64,000 nt of DNA from CAWKDC01 sp964383495. GTDB taxonomy: Bacteria; Pseudomonadota; Gammaproteobacteria; JABCZS01. This document shows positions 56,908 through 64,000 of the stretch, in pieces. The stretch's first letter is position 1. Each line of letters begins with the position of its first letter. Both the position numbers and the translations under genes were made by a program. The DNA lies in the NCBI GenBank assembly GCA_964383495.1, contig CAYLHG010000006.1, positions 1-64,000 on the forward strand, given 5' to 3'. The notes under the pieces were generated by a model, which saw only the letters and a list, made by a program, of their open reading frames with translations, made no database searches and was not told the DNA's origin.

Positions 56908-57468
56908 TTACTCAGCTGCTTTTGATACAATCACACGCGCTGGCCTGATTAAGCGACCGTGCAGTAAATAACCCTTCTGGACCACCGTCAACACAGTGCC
57001 TGCAGCATGATCGTTGCTGGGTTGCATGACCATGGCCTCATGGTGTGTAGGGTCGAAAGGCTCGTTGAGTGGGTCAACCACTTCTACGTTGAATTTTACT
57101 AACGTATTCAAAAACATTTTCAACGTCAGTTCCATGCCGTGATGAAGCGCTTTGGCATGCTCAATACTGTCGGCGGGTGTTGCCAACCCTTGTTCTAAGC
57201 TGTCAATGACAGGAATTAAGTCTTTCACAAAAGGCTCAAGAGCATATTTGTGGGCGTGCTCAATATCGCGCTGCGTGCGTTTTTGAAGGTTTTCCATCTC
57301 TGCGCGGGTGCGTAATGCCAGCTCCCAGTTCTCTTTTGCTTTTTGCTCTGCTTCCGTCAGCTTTTTGGCGAGATCAAGCTCGCTGCCATCCGGGGCTTTT
57401 TCCTTGAATTCTGGAGGGGTTACCTCTGTGTCAAACTTTAACTCCTCGGAATGATCTTTCTTGCTCAT
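56908..57468 (-). CDS. grpE: GrpE nucleotide-exchange factor
   Basis: A 186-residue dimeric exchange factor that releases ADP from DnaK. The N-terminal part is charged and coiled-coil (DLAKKLTEAEQKAKENWELALRTRAEMEN in two pieces around residues 32-60). The family signature NEPFDPTHHEAM is near 137-148, followed by VLTVVQKGYLLHGRLIRPARVIV. It is the first gene of grpE-dnaK-dnaJ and is divergent from nadK, as in E. coli. Confidence 0.96.
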   Translation of the reverse strand: MSKKDHSEELKFDTEVTPPEFKEKAPDGSELDLAKKLTEAEQKAKENWELALRTRAEMENLQKRTQRDIEHAHKYALEPFVKDLIPVIDSLEQGLATPADSIEHAKALHHGMELTLKMFLNTLVKFNVEVVDPLNEPFDPTHHEAMVMQPSNDHAAGTVLTVVQKGYLLHGRLIRPARVIVSKAAE

Positions 57469-57497
57469 GCTGTTGTCTCCTGTATGGGCTAGAAAGC

Positions 57498-57525
57498 ATA
57501 TGGGGGCTTTATTGATATTTTCAAG
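57498..57525 (-). promoter_or_regulatory. Sigma-32 heat-shock promoter of grpE
   Basis: CTTGAAA, 13 bp, CCCCATAT on the minus strand; identical hexamers and spacing to the dnaK promoter at 56879-56906. The -10 is 29 bp before the grpE ATG. Its CTTG overlaps the first bases of the repeat remnant at 57523-57564. Confidence 0.9.
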
Positions 57526-57564
57526 CCTTTTAACGCCGCGAGGGGTGTTTTGCGTAAGTCCTGT
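57523..57564. repeat. Remnant (right end) of inverted-repeat element, copy 1
   Basis: Forty-two bp align without gaps to 58611-58652: the first 21 bases are identical (AAGCCTTTTAACGCCGCGAG plus G) and the last 12 are identical (CGTAAGTCCTGT), with the middle diverged. It keeps the terminal TTTTGCGTAAGTCCT. The left part of the element is absent. Confidence 0.8.
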
Positions 57565-57577
57565 GTTGGATTATAAT
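57550..57577 (+). promoter_or_regulatory. Probable sigma-70 promoter of nadK
   Basis: TTGCGT, 16 bp, TATAAT; the -10 lies 26 bp before the ATG at 57604. The -35 hexamer is part of the terminal repeat of the 57523-57564 element remnant. Confidence 0.55.
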
Positions 57578-57603
57578 AAAGCTAACAATCATTGGAGAAA
57601 CCC

Positions 57604-58515
57604 ATGCAACCCCATTTTAAACGCATCGCTTTGATGGGCCGTTATAGCACCCAAAGTACCCATCAAACCCTCGAAAAACTCGTGGCGTTCTTCACCACCC
57701 AACCAGTTGAACTTTTTATTGAAGCTGATACCGCCAGCCATATTCCTCCAATTTCCCTTCCCACGCTCACCACTGCTGACTTTGGCAACAAAGTGGATCT
57801 TGTCATTGTGGTTGGGGGCGACGGCAGTTTACTGAATGCTGCGCATGCTGTGGTGGATAATCATATTCCTGTGATTGGCGTTAACCGAGGCCTACTGGGG
57901 TTTTTAACCGATATTTCTCCCGATAATATCGAGCAACATTTCGGCGCCATTCTTCAAGGAGAATTTGTAGAAGAAACACGCTTTCTTTTAGAAGCACATT
58001 TATACATGGAAGGAAAAGCCTCGCCTATCGGTATCGCACTGAATGATGTCGTACTTTACGCAGGCGAAATTGCGCGCATGATTGAATTTGAAATGTACAT
58101 TGATGGCCAATTCGTTTACAGCCAGCGATCAGATGGGCTGATTATTGCTACACCTACGGGTTCCACCGCCTATGCGTTATCGGCAGGTGGGCCCATTTTG
58201 CACCCTTCGTTAGAATCCATTGTATTAGTGCCAATGTTCCCACACACGCTCACTTCTCGTCCCATTGCTGTGAGCAGTGAATCTGTAGTTGAATTACGTG
58301 TAGCACGAACACAATCCTCGAACCATCCGGCTATCAGTTGTGATGGTCAAGCACTGGTTGCGCTTTCCCCTGGTGCTACTTTGAAAGTGACGCGCAAAAA
58401 AAATAAACTTAAGTTGATTCACCCAGCCGATTACGATTATTATCATACGCTACGGACTAAGCTTGAATGGGGAACGCCTCTAAAAAGCAAATATTTTAGG
58501 ACTTACGCAAAATGA
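57604..58515 (+). CDS. nadK: NAD kinase
   Basis: A 303-residue enzyme making NADP+ from NAD+ and ATP. The ATG at 57604 is preferred (GGAG 6 bp upstream); an in-frame TTG lies four codons earlier. Motifs are VVGGDGSLLNAA (the GGDG phosphate-binding loop), GVNRGLLGFLTDI, and TPTGSTAYALSAGGPILHP. The last codons (RTYAK and the TGA) are supplied by the left terminal repeat of the element at 58498, so the natural C-terminus has been replaced or trimmed. Position between grpE and recN is classical. Confidence 0.95.
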   Translation: MQPHFKRIALMGRYSTQSTHQTLEKLVAFFTTQPVELFIEADTASHIPPISLPTLTTADFGNKVDLVIVVGGDGSLLNAAHAVVDNHIPVIGVNRGLLGFLTDISPDNIEQHFGAILQGEFVEETRFLLEAHLYMEGKASPIGIALNDVVLYAGEIARMIEFEMYIDGQFVYSQRSDGLIIATPTGSTAYALSAGGPILHPSLESIVLVPMFPHTLTSRPIAVSSESVVELRVARTQSSNHPAISCDGQALVALSPGATLKVTRKKNKLKLIHPADYDYYHTLRTKLEWGTPLKSKYFRTYAK

Positions 58516-58650
58516 CAAAAAGCCGTCAACAGGACACCCGCAAAACGTGGATCGCAAGGCAAAAGGCGACGAAAAAACGCAGCATAGATCAACTATGTGA
58601 GCATTTTGAGAAGCCTTTTAACGCCGCGAGGCGCATTCTACGTAAGTCCT
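58498..58650. mobile_element. MITE-like element, full copy (153 bp)
   Basis: The ends are near-perfect terminal inverted repeats: AGGACTTACGCAAAATG at 58498-58514 and, at the other end, a sequence whose reverse complement reads AGGACTTACGTAGAATG. It has no coding capacity of its own. The interior includes a CATAG-ATCAA-CTATG hairpin. No clear target duplication is visible. It fills the nadK-recN gap, leaving 27 bp before recN. A partial copy lies upstream of nadK and a lone end at 49653. Confidence 0.7.
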
Positions 58651-58677
58651 GTATTTTCCACCTTCCCAGGAATAACC

Positions 58678-60330
58678 ATGCTAACGCATATTCATATTCG
58701 CCATTTTGCTATTATTGATGAGCTGGATTTAGAATTGTATCCGGGCATGACTGTCATGACCGGTGAAACAGGTGCAGGTAAATCTATCATGATTGATGCA
58801 CTCTCTTTATGCATGGGTGAACGCGCTGATGCCAGTTTTGTACGTGCAGGTTTTGAGCGCGCAGAAATCAGTGTCACCCTTGATATCACTGCTCTGCCTA
58901 CGGTGCAAACCTGGCTGACTGAGCATGAATTAAATCAAGAAGAAAAAGAATGCGTGATTCGTCGCACTATATTGTCTGATGGCCGGTCTCGAGCCTATAT
59001 TAATGGCGAATCGGTGCCGCTTTCTACATTAAAATCGCTCTCGCGATTACTTATTGATATTCATAGTCAACATGCCCATCACGCTTTATTTAAAACAGAA
59101 ACACATCGTTATTTATTAGATGTATTTGGAAAACATATGCAGGATGCACAATTGGTGCATCAAGCCTATCATTCGCTCAAACAATTAAAAGAGAAACATG
59201 CGACATTAGTGATGAATGAATCTCAAAAAACGGATGAAATGGATTTATTACGATTTCAATTAAATGAACTAGAAACATTGCATTTAAAAACAAATGAATG
59301 GAACACATTAACAGCTCAACACGATAAACTTTCAAAAGGCGATGAACTATTATCCTATATTCAATCCATTTTACAATTATTAAATGAAGATGCTTCTGTT
59401 ACAATATTGTTATCTCGAATCCAAAGTCAGTGCGAAGCATTAATCAAATTAGATGCTGCGCTTGAACCTGTTACAACAATGTTAGAAGAAGCAAGAATTA
59501 ATTGTGTAGAAGTCATCAACACATTGAATGCATATGCACAAAAAATGGATACCGATTCATCACATCTTGAAGAAATCAATGCACGCTTAAGTGTATTGCA
59601 TGAAATGTCACGAAAACATCGTGTAGCACCTGAAGCATTGTCAGAAAAATTATCTACGATTACTAAAAAGCTAAACACATTAGATTCTCAGTCAGCAGAA
59701 ATATCAATACTTGCTGACATGATTATAAGCAAAGAAAAAGAGTATGAAAATTTATGCGATATTTTATCCAAAAAACGCAAAAAGGCAGCACCTTTATTAA
59801 ACGAAGCTATCACAGATTCTATGCAACAATTAGGTATGCCAGGCGGTACTTTTTTTGTGGGGTTTGAACCATTAGAAGCCTTTGGCGCTTATGGTGCAGA
59901 GCAAGTTGTTTTTATGGTGAATACAAATCCGGGTGCTACACCTGCGCCCCTTCATAAAATTGCTTCGGGTGGTGAATTGTCGCGTATTTCATTAGCATTA
60001 CAAGTGCTGATTGTACAAGATGATAGTTTACCTGTGATTGTATTTGATGAGGTGGATGTAGGTATTGGTGGTGGCACAGCAGAAATTGTCGGGCAATTAT
60101 TGCACGCATTAGGAGAAAAAGCACAGGTATTATGTGTAACGCATTTGCCACAGGTCGCGGCACAAGGAGATCACCATTTTTATATTTCCAAACAAACGGA
60201 AAACAGCACAACACGCACCCAAGTGACTGTGCTAGATAGGAATGGTCGCGTACATGAGCTGGCTCGAATGCTGGGCGGCGTGAAAATTACGGAAAAAACC
60301 TTGCAGCATGCGAGTGAGATGCTGGGGTGA
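58678..60330 (+). CDS. recN: RecN, DNA repair SMC-like ATPase
   Basis: A 550-residue SMC-like protein acting in double-strand break repair. The start at 58678 (MLTHIHIRHFAII) follows AGGA; the frame is open upstream through the inserted element. Walker A is MTGETGAGKSIMIDAL. A long central coiled coil follows. The C-terminus carries the signature KIASGGELSRISLALQ and Walker B PVIVFDEVDVGIGG. No LexA box is seen upstream; the inserted repeat element occupies that region, so SOS control may have been lost or may never have existed. Confidence 0.95.
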   Translation: MLTHIHIRHFAIIDELDLELYPGMTVMTGETGAGKSIMIDALSLCMGERADASFVRAGFERAEISVTLDITALPTVQTWLTEHELNQEEKECVIRRTILSDGRSRAYINGESVPLSTLKSLSRLLIDIHSQHAHHALFKTETHRYLLDVFGKHMQDAQLVHQAYHSLKQLKEKHATLVMNESQKTDEMDLLRFQLNELETLHLKTNEWNTLTAQHDKLSKGDELLSYIQSILQLLNEDASVTILLSRIQSQCEALIKLDAALEPVTTMLEEARINCVEVINTLNAYAQKMDTDSSHLEEINARLSVLHEMSRKHRVAPEALSEKLSTITKKLNTLDSQSAEISILADMIISKEKEYENLCDILSKKRKKAAPLLNEAITDSMQQLGMPGGTFFVGFEPLEAFGAYGAEQVVFMVNTNPGATPAPLHKIASGGELSRISLALQVLIVQDDSLPVIVFDEVDVGIGGGTAEIVGQLLHALGEKAQVLCVTHLPQVAAQGDHHFYISKQTENSTTRTQVTVLDRNGRVHELARMLGGVKITEKTLQHASEMLG

Positions 60331-60352
60331 CCTCACCACTACGAATAATTCA

Positions 60353-60658
60353 CTACTCTACAATACGAACAACCTTGCCTTCCTCAAAATAAATCGTCAA
60401 TTTCTTATGCACAGGATCTTTAAACTTCTCTTTGTAATAATAAACATAATCATACCGGTTGTACCCAAAACTATCGTGCGAAATAGGGGCGCCTAATAAA
60501 AATTCTACCTGCTCTTGTGTCATCCCCAACTCAAGTTGGTCCATTTTGTCTGCCTCAAGCAAGTTTCCTTGCTGCATAGGAGGTTTATGCACAATAGAAA
60601 ACCCACCACTCTGACACCCTAATAAAGCCACACATAATAATATCAGCAATCTTTTCAC
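60353..60658 (-). CDS. bamE: BamE/SmpA outer-membrane assembly lipoprotein
   Basis: A 101-residue lipoprotein of the BAM complex that inserts beta-barrel proteins. The signal sequence ends in the lipobox LLGC (Cys at about residue 14). The family core is QLELGMTQEQVEFLLGAP followed by the RYDYVYYYKE strand. It is convergent with recN and divergent from fur, the usual gammaproteobacterial arrangement. Confidence 0.93.
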   Translation of the reverse strand: MKRLLILLCVALLGCQSGGFSIVHKPPMQQGNLLEADKMDQLELGMTQEQVEFLLGAPISHDSFGYNRYDYVYYYKEKFKDPVHKKLTIYFEEGKVVRIVE

Positions 60659-60730
60659 AAACTATCCCCCTGTATTAGACTCAAGCTATGTTACCATAGT
60701 CAGGTAAAACCAAAAAGCAAAGGAGCACTC

Positions 60731-61147
60731 GTGGATAACAACGATTTACGCAAAGCTGGGCTCAAAGTAACACTCCCTCGTCTGCGCATTCTTCAAATGC
60801 TGGCTGACGCACCTGATAAGCATTTAAGTGCAGAAGACATTTACAAGGGCTTACTGGATATGGGAGATGAAGTAGGGTTAGCAACTGTATACCGCGTGCT
60901 CACGCAGTTTGAGGCAGCAGGCCTTGTGCAACGCTTGAACTTTGAAAGCGGGCAAGCAGTGTTTGAGCTGAATAAAGGGTCACATCATGATCATTTAGTC
61001 TGTACGAAGTGCAACGCCGTAGAAGAATTTGTAGACGAAGTGATCGAAGCACGCCAAAAAGCCATTGCAGAAAAATTTGGGTATGAAATGACTGATCACG
61101 CCCTGAATATTTTTGGAATATGCAGAGCGTGTCGATCTCAGGGATGA
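60731..61147 (+). CDS. fur: Fur, ferric uptake regulator
   Basis: A 138-residue Fe(II)-dependent repressor of iron-uptake genes. It starts at GTG (60731) with AAAGGAG placed ideally upstream. The winged-helix DNA-binding part reads KVTLPRLRILQML, then LSAEDIYKGLL and GLATVYRVLTQFE. The metal-binding part has the SHHDHLVCTKC motif, and a second Cys pair closes the protein (CRAC). Full length. Confidence 0.96.
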   Translation: MDNNDLRKAGLKVTLPRLRILQMLADAPDKHLSAEDIYKGLLDMGDEVGLATVYRVLTQFEAAGLVQRLNFESGQAVFELNKGSHHDHLVCTKCNAVEEFVDEVIEARQKAIAEKFGYEMTDHALNIFGICRACRSQG

Positions 61148-61156
61148 TAGATTGGT

Positions 61157-61573
61157 TTACAGAGGCTTAAAAGGCTTAGCCCAATCCCCTTTTTGATTCC
61201 GCGTATCATGTTTACGTTCCTGATCGGGATCTCGTTTGTATTCCTCACCATCCGGTACTATATCACCATCAAAATCATTCTCAAAAATCATCATATCGGC
61301 ATCGTCATCACTCTCTTCTGAATAGTCTGAATTATCTTCACTGGAATGACGCTTTCTCGGCTCTAGCACGGGGGCGGCAAAATGAAGCGAAGAAGGCTGA
61401 TTTTGATTAAAACTCTTAGAAGAAAAACTATTAGGTGGCGGCGGTGGAGACACAGCGTGTTTTATAGAAATAGGTGCAGTAAGCGCATGATGCAATGGCT
61501 GCATATCCCAATACTGTTGGTTGGTTGAGCCATTCTGCGTATCTTTGCCCGTAAAAGATTTTGTAGATTTCAT
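61157..61573 (-). CDS. Small disordered acidic protein, unknown
   Basis: A 138-residue protein I do not recognise. It has a proline run (about residues 43-47), a Ser-rich central part and a strongly acidic stretch (SDYSEESDDDADMM then DFDGDIVPDGEE), so it is predicted to be mostly disordered. No signal peptide or membrane helix. AAAAGGAA lies 11 bp before the ATG. It is convergent with fur, 9 bp away. Composition resembles secreted effectors of intracellular bacteria, but that is only a guess. Confidence 0.55.
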   Translation of the reverse strand: MKSTKSFTGKDTQNGSTNQQYWDMQPLHHALTAPISIKHAVSPPPPPNSFSSKSFNQNQPSSLHFAAPVLEPRKRHSSEDNSDYSEESDDDADMMIFENDFDGDIVPDGEEYKRDPDQERKHDTRNQKGDWAKPFKPL

Positions 61574-61592
61574 TACTCATATTCCTTTTATC

Positions 61593-61634
61593 TAAAAAAA
61601 TAACTTATGCCATATTGATGACATAAGTTATTTT
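61593..61634 (-). terminator. Terminator/attenuator between the copper-chaperone gene and the next gene
   Basis: AATAACTTATG and CATAAGTTATT form a perfect 11-bp stem with a 12-nt loop. On the minus strand a run of T follows, as in a rho-independent terminator of the gene at 61651. The flanking A/T runs also allow use on the other strand. It lies about 20 bp before the ATG of the 61157-61573 gene. Confidence 0.75.
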
Positions 61635-61650
61635 ATCACACTCATTATTT

Positions 61651-62091
61651 TTATTCATGCCTCCGCATATCTTTTACTGGAATATTTTGCACGGTAGAAG
61701 TAGATTTATCTGAATATGTAATGAGCAGTGTAACGTTATCTGTAGGCACCAAAGGCTCAGGCATTCCCATTAACATTAAATGTTCACCGCCTGGTTGTAA
61801 AATTAATTTTCCATGCGCAGGAACTACCAACTCATGCAGGTGCTCCATACGCGCGCGTCCCTTTTTTTCTACCGTTTTATGCATCATTACAGTGGCTGCA
61901 TCTTCACTGGCAACGCCTACGATAGTGATGGGTTTATCGCTTTTATTTTCAATGATCATATACGCTGCTGTTGAAGTTTGTTCTGGCGCCATGGCACGAA
62001 TATAGGCTTCCGTATATGTCACATGATGAGACATACATGCAAAGGAAACCATTGGAAATAATAACCCTATTGTGCATAACAATTTTTTCAT
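61651..62091 (-). CDS. PCuAC-family periplasmic copper chaperone
   Basis: A 146-residue exported protein. The ATG at 62091 is chosen because AAGGAG lies 8 bp before it and it starts a signal peptide (MKKLLCTIGLLFPMVSFA). The mature part shows the PCuAC pattern: AYIRAMAPEQTSTAAYM, then MMHKTVEKKGRARM, and GGEHLMLMGM, providing the His and Met ligands for Cu(I). Such proteins deliver copper to the CuA site of cytochrome c oxidase. No oxidase genes are in the window. Confidence 0.88.
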   Translation of the reverse strand: MKKLLCTIGLLFPMVSFACMSHHVTYTEAYIRAMAPEQTSTAAYMIIENKSDKPITIVGVASEDAATVMMHKTVEKKGRARMEHLHELVVPAHGKLILQPGGEHLMLMGMPEPLVPTDNVTLLITYSDKSTSTVQNIPVKDMRRHE

Positions 62092-62131
62092 CAAAAATGC
62101 TCCTTCAGTGTACACTCTTCATCTCAAACGC

Positions 62132-63367
62132 TTACTGTATAGGAGGCGCGGGCCTCGTGGAAAGAGACATATTTTTCTTTTTCCGCTCTTCCGCTGAAAG
62201 CTCGGAAGCCATATCAGCAGGTTGAGGTAAGCTCACCTTTAACGCACTTGCAATTCCTCTTGTTGCAACCTGACGTAATTCATTCGGCTGTACGCCTAAC
62301 CAATCAGCTTGTGTTGCTAAATCATCTGTAGGATTTTGTTGGGTTGGTTCAGGCTTATTCTGAAGTGTAAAGGGACTGTTCGCGCTTAATGTAGCTTCAT
62401 GACGCACATGCTGCCCGGTCACAGACGTAGGCGCATTCTTGAATGAACTCTGAACGTATTGTGCTTGGGCTTCACCTGAATTTATTGCATCAGAAGTCAT
62501 ATCAAAAGTAGGGCTCACATCACTGGGCACAGGCCCAACTAAAGGTGCAGGATTGTTCGTTTGCGTAGCCCATGCTTTTAATGCAGCTAAGTCCGCTTCT
62601 ACCGCCTTTTCCAATGTTTGTGCCAGTTTAGCTATTTTTTGCACATGCGTATTAAAATCTTGTGCTAATAAATCTGGCGAAACAGCTTCGTGTGTTTTTC
62701 CAATATGCAACAATCCTCGTGCCAAACGATCCACAAATTGTTTTGCAAGCACCATATTGTCGCTGACTTTATTGTCCACGCTATGTTCAAGTGTGACCAA
62801 GTGAGAGAGCAACCCTTCTGAAATTTCAGCATGCTTAGCAAGCGCCTCATGATCCGCTTCAGGAATAGGCGTATCCATGGCAGCATAAAAGGCGTCAACA
62901 CCCACCTCTACCGCTAAAGAGGCCAGCGTCAATTCATAAGCTGAAGCATAAATGGCAGCCCATGCCCTAGCAACACTCTCTGGATGTGCTGTATACGTAT
63001 CTCTAACGTGCGTTTGTGTCTCATCAGGCCGCATACTTTCCAGGATATCATCGAGTTGATCATCATAAGCTTCTTGCATGGTGTAAAATTCTTCTTGTCG
63101 GCGCTTCTCTTCTACTTCTGCTGCTGCACGTTTGCGAGCCTCTGCCACCCATTTCGCCATTTCTCCTTGTTGCTGCTCTTGGAGGTTGATGTTAATCTGC
63201 ATGTATGTTGCCGCATACTCCCTCAAGGCAAGTAATTGCTGTGCGGACCAGTAAAGGTTTTTCAACGGGTTAGGGTGTGGGGAAGCTAAAATCTGCTGCC
63301 ACGTTAACCGTGGTGCGAAAGGGAGTTCATAAATTTTAGGCTTCAAGGCAAGTACTGCAACAGGCAT
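62132..63367 (-). CDS. Coiled-coil protein of unknown function
   Basis: A 411-residue protein I do not recognise. The ATG at 63367 is preferred to the one two codons upstream, because AAGGGG is 6 bp before it. The N-terminal region is followed by a charged helix (about residues 75-100, VAEARKRAAAEVEEKRRQEE), then a helical middle part with acidic and hydrophobic alternation, and a Ser/Thr/Pro-rich, probably disordered last third. No signal peptide or membrane helix. It may be a cytoplasmic structural protein or a secreted effector; the sequence does not decide. Confidence 0.65.
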   Translation of the reverse strand: MPVAVLALKPKIYELPFAPRLTWQQILASPHPNPLKNLYWSAQQLLALREYAATYMQININLQEQQQGEMAKWVAEARKRAAAEVEEKRRQEEFYTMQEAYDDQLDDILESMRPDETQTHVRDTYTAHPESVARAWAAIYASAYELTLASLAVEVGVDAFYAAMDTPIPEADHEALAKHAEISEGLLSHLVTLEHSVDNKVSDNMVLAKQFVDRLARGLLHIGKTHEAVSPDLLAQDFNTHVQKIAKLAQTLEKAVEADLAALKAWATQTNNPAPLVGPVPSDVSPTFDMTSDAINSGEAQAQYVQSSFKNAPTSVTGQHVRHEATLSANSPFTLQNKPEPTQQNPTDDLATQADWLGVQPNELRQVATRGIASALKVSLPQPADMASELSAEERKKKNMSLSTRPAPPIQ

Positions 63368-63428
63368 ACTCATCCCCTTATTTTTGAAAATGACTGATAT
63401 GGAAGTATAACATATATTTTAAAACCCC

Positions 63429-63457
63429 TTGACACCTCAGGGAGTTATAGGCAGAAT
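63429..63457 (+). promoter_or_regulatory. Promoter of tRNA-Met
   Basis: TTGACA (consensus -35), 17 bp, CAGAAT; the -10 ends 11 bp before the first base of the mature tRNA. Confidence 0.75.
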
Positions 63458-63468
63458 AGTCACTCCAT

Positions 63469-63542
63469 GGCTATGTAGCTCAGCCGGTTAGAGCGCGGCA
63501 CTCATAATGCTGAGGTCGGTGGTTCGAGTCCACCCATAGCCA
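63469..63542 (+). tRNA. tRNA-Met (anticodon CAT, elongator)
   Basis: A complete cloverleaf of 74 nt: acceptor GGCTATG/CATAGCC, D-arm GCTC-GAGC, anticodon stem CGGCA/TGCTG around CTCATAA (anticodon CAT), T-arm GGTGG-TTCGAGT-CCACC and discriminator A. The acceptor resembles elongator Met rather than initiator or Ile2. CCA is not encoded. It converges with the metQ gene. Confidence 0.94.
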
Positions 63543-63550
63543 GAAAAAAT

Positions 63551-64000
63551 TCAACGTGCCGGAATGGCTTGCCCCTGAAATAACTCCTCCGCTTTCTCAA
63601 GCACCGCTTGTGAATGCAAAGCTTCTACTAAGGCTTTTACTCGCGCATCCTTCTCAAACCCTTGGCGCACCACCACCACATTTGCATATGGAGAATGTTG
63701 ATCTTCCGTCAGTAAAGCATCTCTGCTCGGCAGCAATCCACCCATCAAGCTATAATTCGTGTTAATCACTGCCAAACCAACATCAGGTAATACGCGCGGC
63801 AACTGCGCTGCCTCTAATGCGATGATCTCCAACTGTTTAGGATTATTTTCAATATCTGCTATTGTCACACTGTAAATATCTTTATGCTTTAACGTAATAA
63901 GCTTCGCTTTTTCTAATAATAATAATGCTCGCGCATTATTACTGGGGTCGTTAGGAATGGCGACCTTGGCTTTGTCCGGCAATGTTTGCAACGTATAATG
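63551..64000 (-). CDS. metQ: MetQ/NlpA-type methionine-binding lipoprotein (C-terminal part)
   Basis: The gene runs off the window; 149 C-terminal codons are present. The family segment KVAIPNDPSNNARALLLLEKAKLI is visible (in pieces from the window edge), followed by ENNPKQLEIIALEAAQLPRVL, DVGLAVINTNY, and VVVVRQGFEKDARVKALVEALHS. This is the substrate-binding protein of the methionine (or related) ABC importer. The transporter genes metN and metI are expected beyond 64000. Confidence 0.9.
   Translation of the reverse strand, partial: HYTLQTLPDKAKVAIPNDPSNNARALLLLEKAKLITLKHKDIYSVTIADIENNPKQLEIIALEAAQLPRVLPDVGLAVINTNYSLMGGLLPSRDALLTEDQHSPYANVVVVRQGFEKDARVKALVEALHSQAVLEKAEELFQGQAIPAR

Noticed and set aside
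58650..58677. LexA box upstream of recN
   Set aside because: CTGTATTTTCC has one half-site only; no matching ACAG at the required distance.
1..64000. CRISPR arrays, integrases, phage genes and rRNA genes
   Set aside because: No regularly spaced repeats, recombinase motifs or rRNA sequences were seen in this window.

Overview
This window looks like part of the chromosome of an AT-leaning gammaproteobacterium. Gene order is classical gammaproteobacterial: rlmE-ftsH-folP-glmM-tpiA-secG-tRNA-Leu, alaS-lysC-csrA, rpoN-hpf-ptsN-hprK-rapZ, zapB-like-zapA-6S RNA-fthC, and dnaJ-dnaK-grpE divergent from nadK-recN with bamE and fur beyond. Between these blocks lie large, lineage-specific proteins (a giant YD-repeat protein, an ankyrin protein, a membrane J-domain protein, leucine-rich-like membrane paralogs, coiled-coil and acidic disordered proteins). 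Housekeeping genes of this type plus effector-like accessory genes suggest a host-associated member of the Legionellales/Coxiellaceae. That placement is an inference; no marker in the window fixes the genus.

Layout. 1-6.4 kb: a minus-strand operon for rRNA methylation, membrane proteolysis, folate, cell-wall precursor, glycolysis and secretion genes ending in tRNA-Leu(GAG), with yhbY divergent. 6.4-16 kb: csrA, lysC, alaS, then kbl-tdh-prfC and a dicarboxylate/amino-acid symporter, all on the minus strand. 16.2-35.7 kb: accessory island of three minus-strand genes: a 4975-residue YD/RHS protein, then an ankyrin protein and a J-domain membrane protein that overlap and share a near-consensus promoter. 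35.9-40.1 kb: rpoN with the regulatory (nitrogen-type) PTS genes but no HPr gene. 40.1-45.4 kb: APC permease, two tandem outer-membrane barrel paralogs and a large coiled-coil/multispanning membrane protein. 45.4-49.6 kb: pmbA and tldD, the Zap genes, 6S RNA and fthC. 49.6-53.6 kb: a decayed ATPase gene, a 28-bp-arm perfect palindrome, two paralogous 4-TM proteins with matching promoters and a secreted protein. 53.7-61.1 kb: heat-shock operon with two sigma-32 promoters, nadK, recN, bamE and fur. 61.1-64 kb: two unrecognised proteins, a PCuAC copper chaperone, tRNA-Met and a partial metQ.

The most interesting points are: (i) the giant YD-repeat protein with a LysM domain and hydrophobic C-terminal part but no canonical Rhs core motif that I can see; (ii) the neighbouring ankyrin/J-domain gene pair; (iii) a small inverted-repeat element family whose remnant sits exactly between the divergent grpE and nadK promoters and overlaps the -35 of each, while a full copy supplies the nadK stop codon; (iv) the paralogous LRR-like/4-TM gene pair, each with its own TTGA[A/G]T-N17-TAAA[A/G]T promoter.
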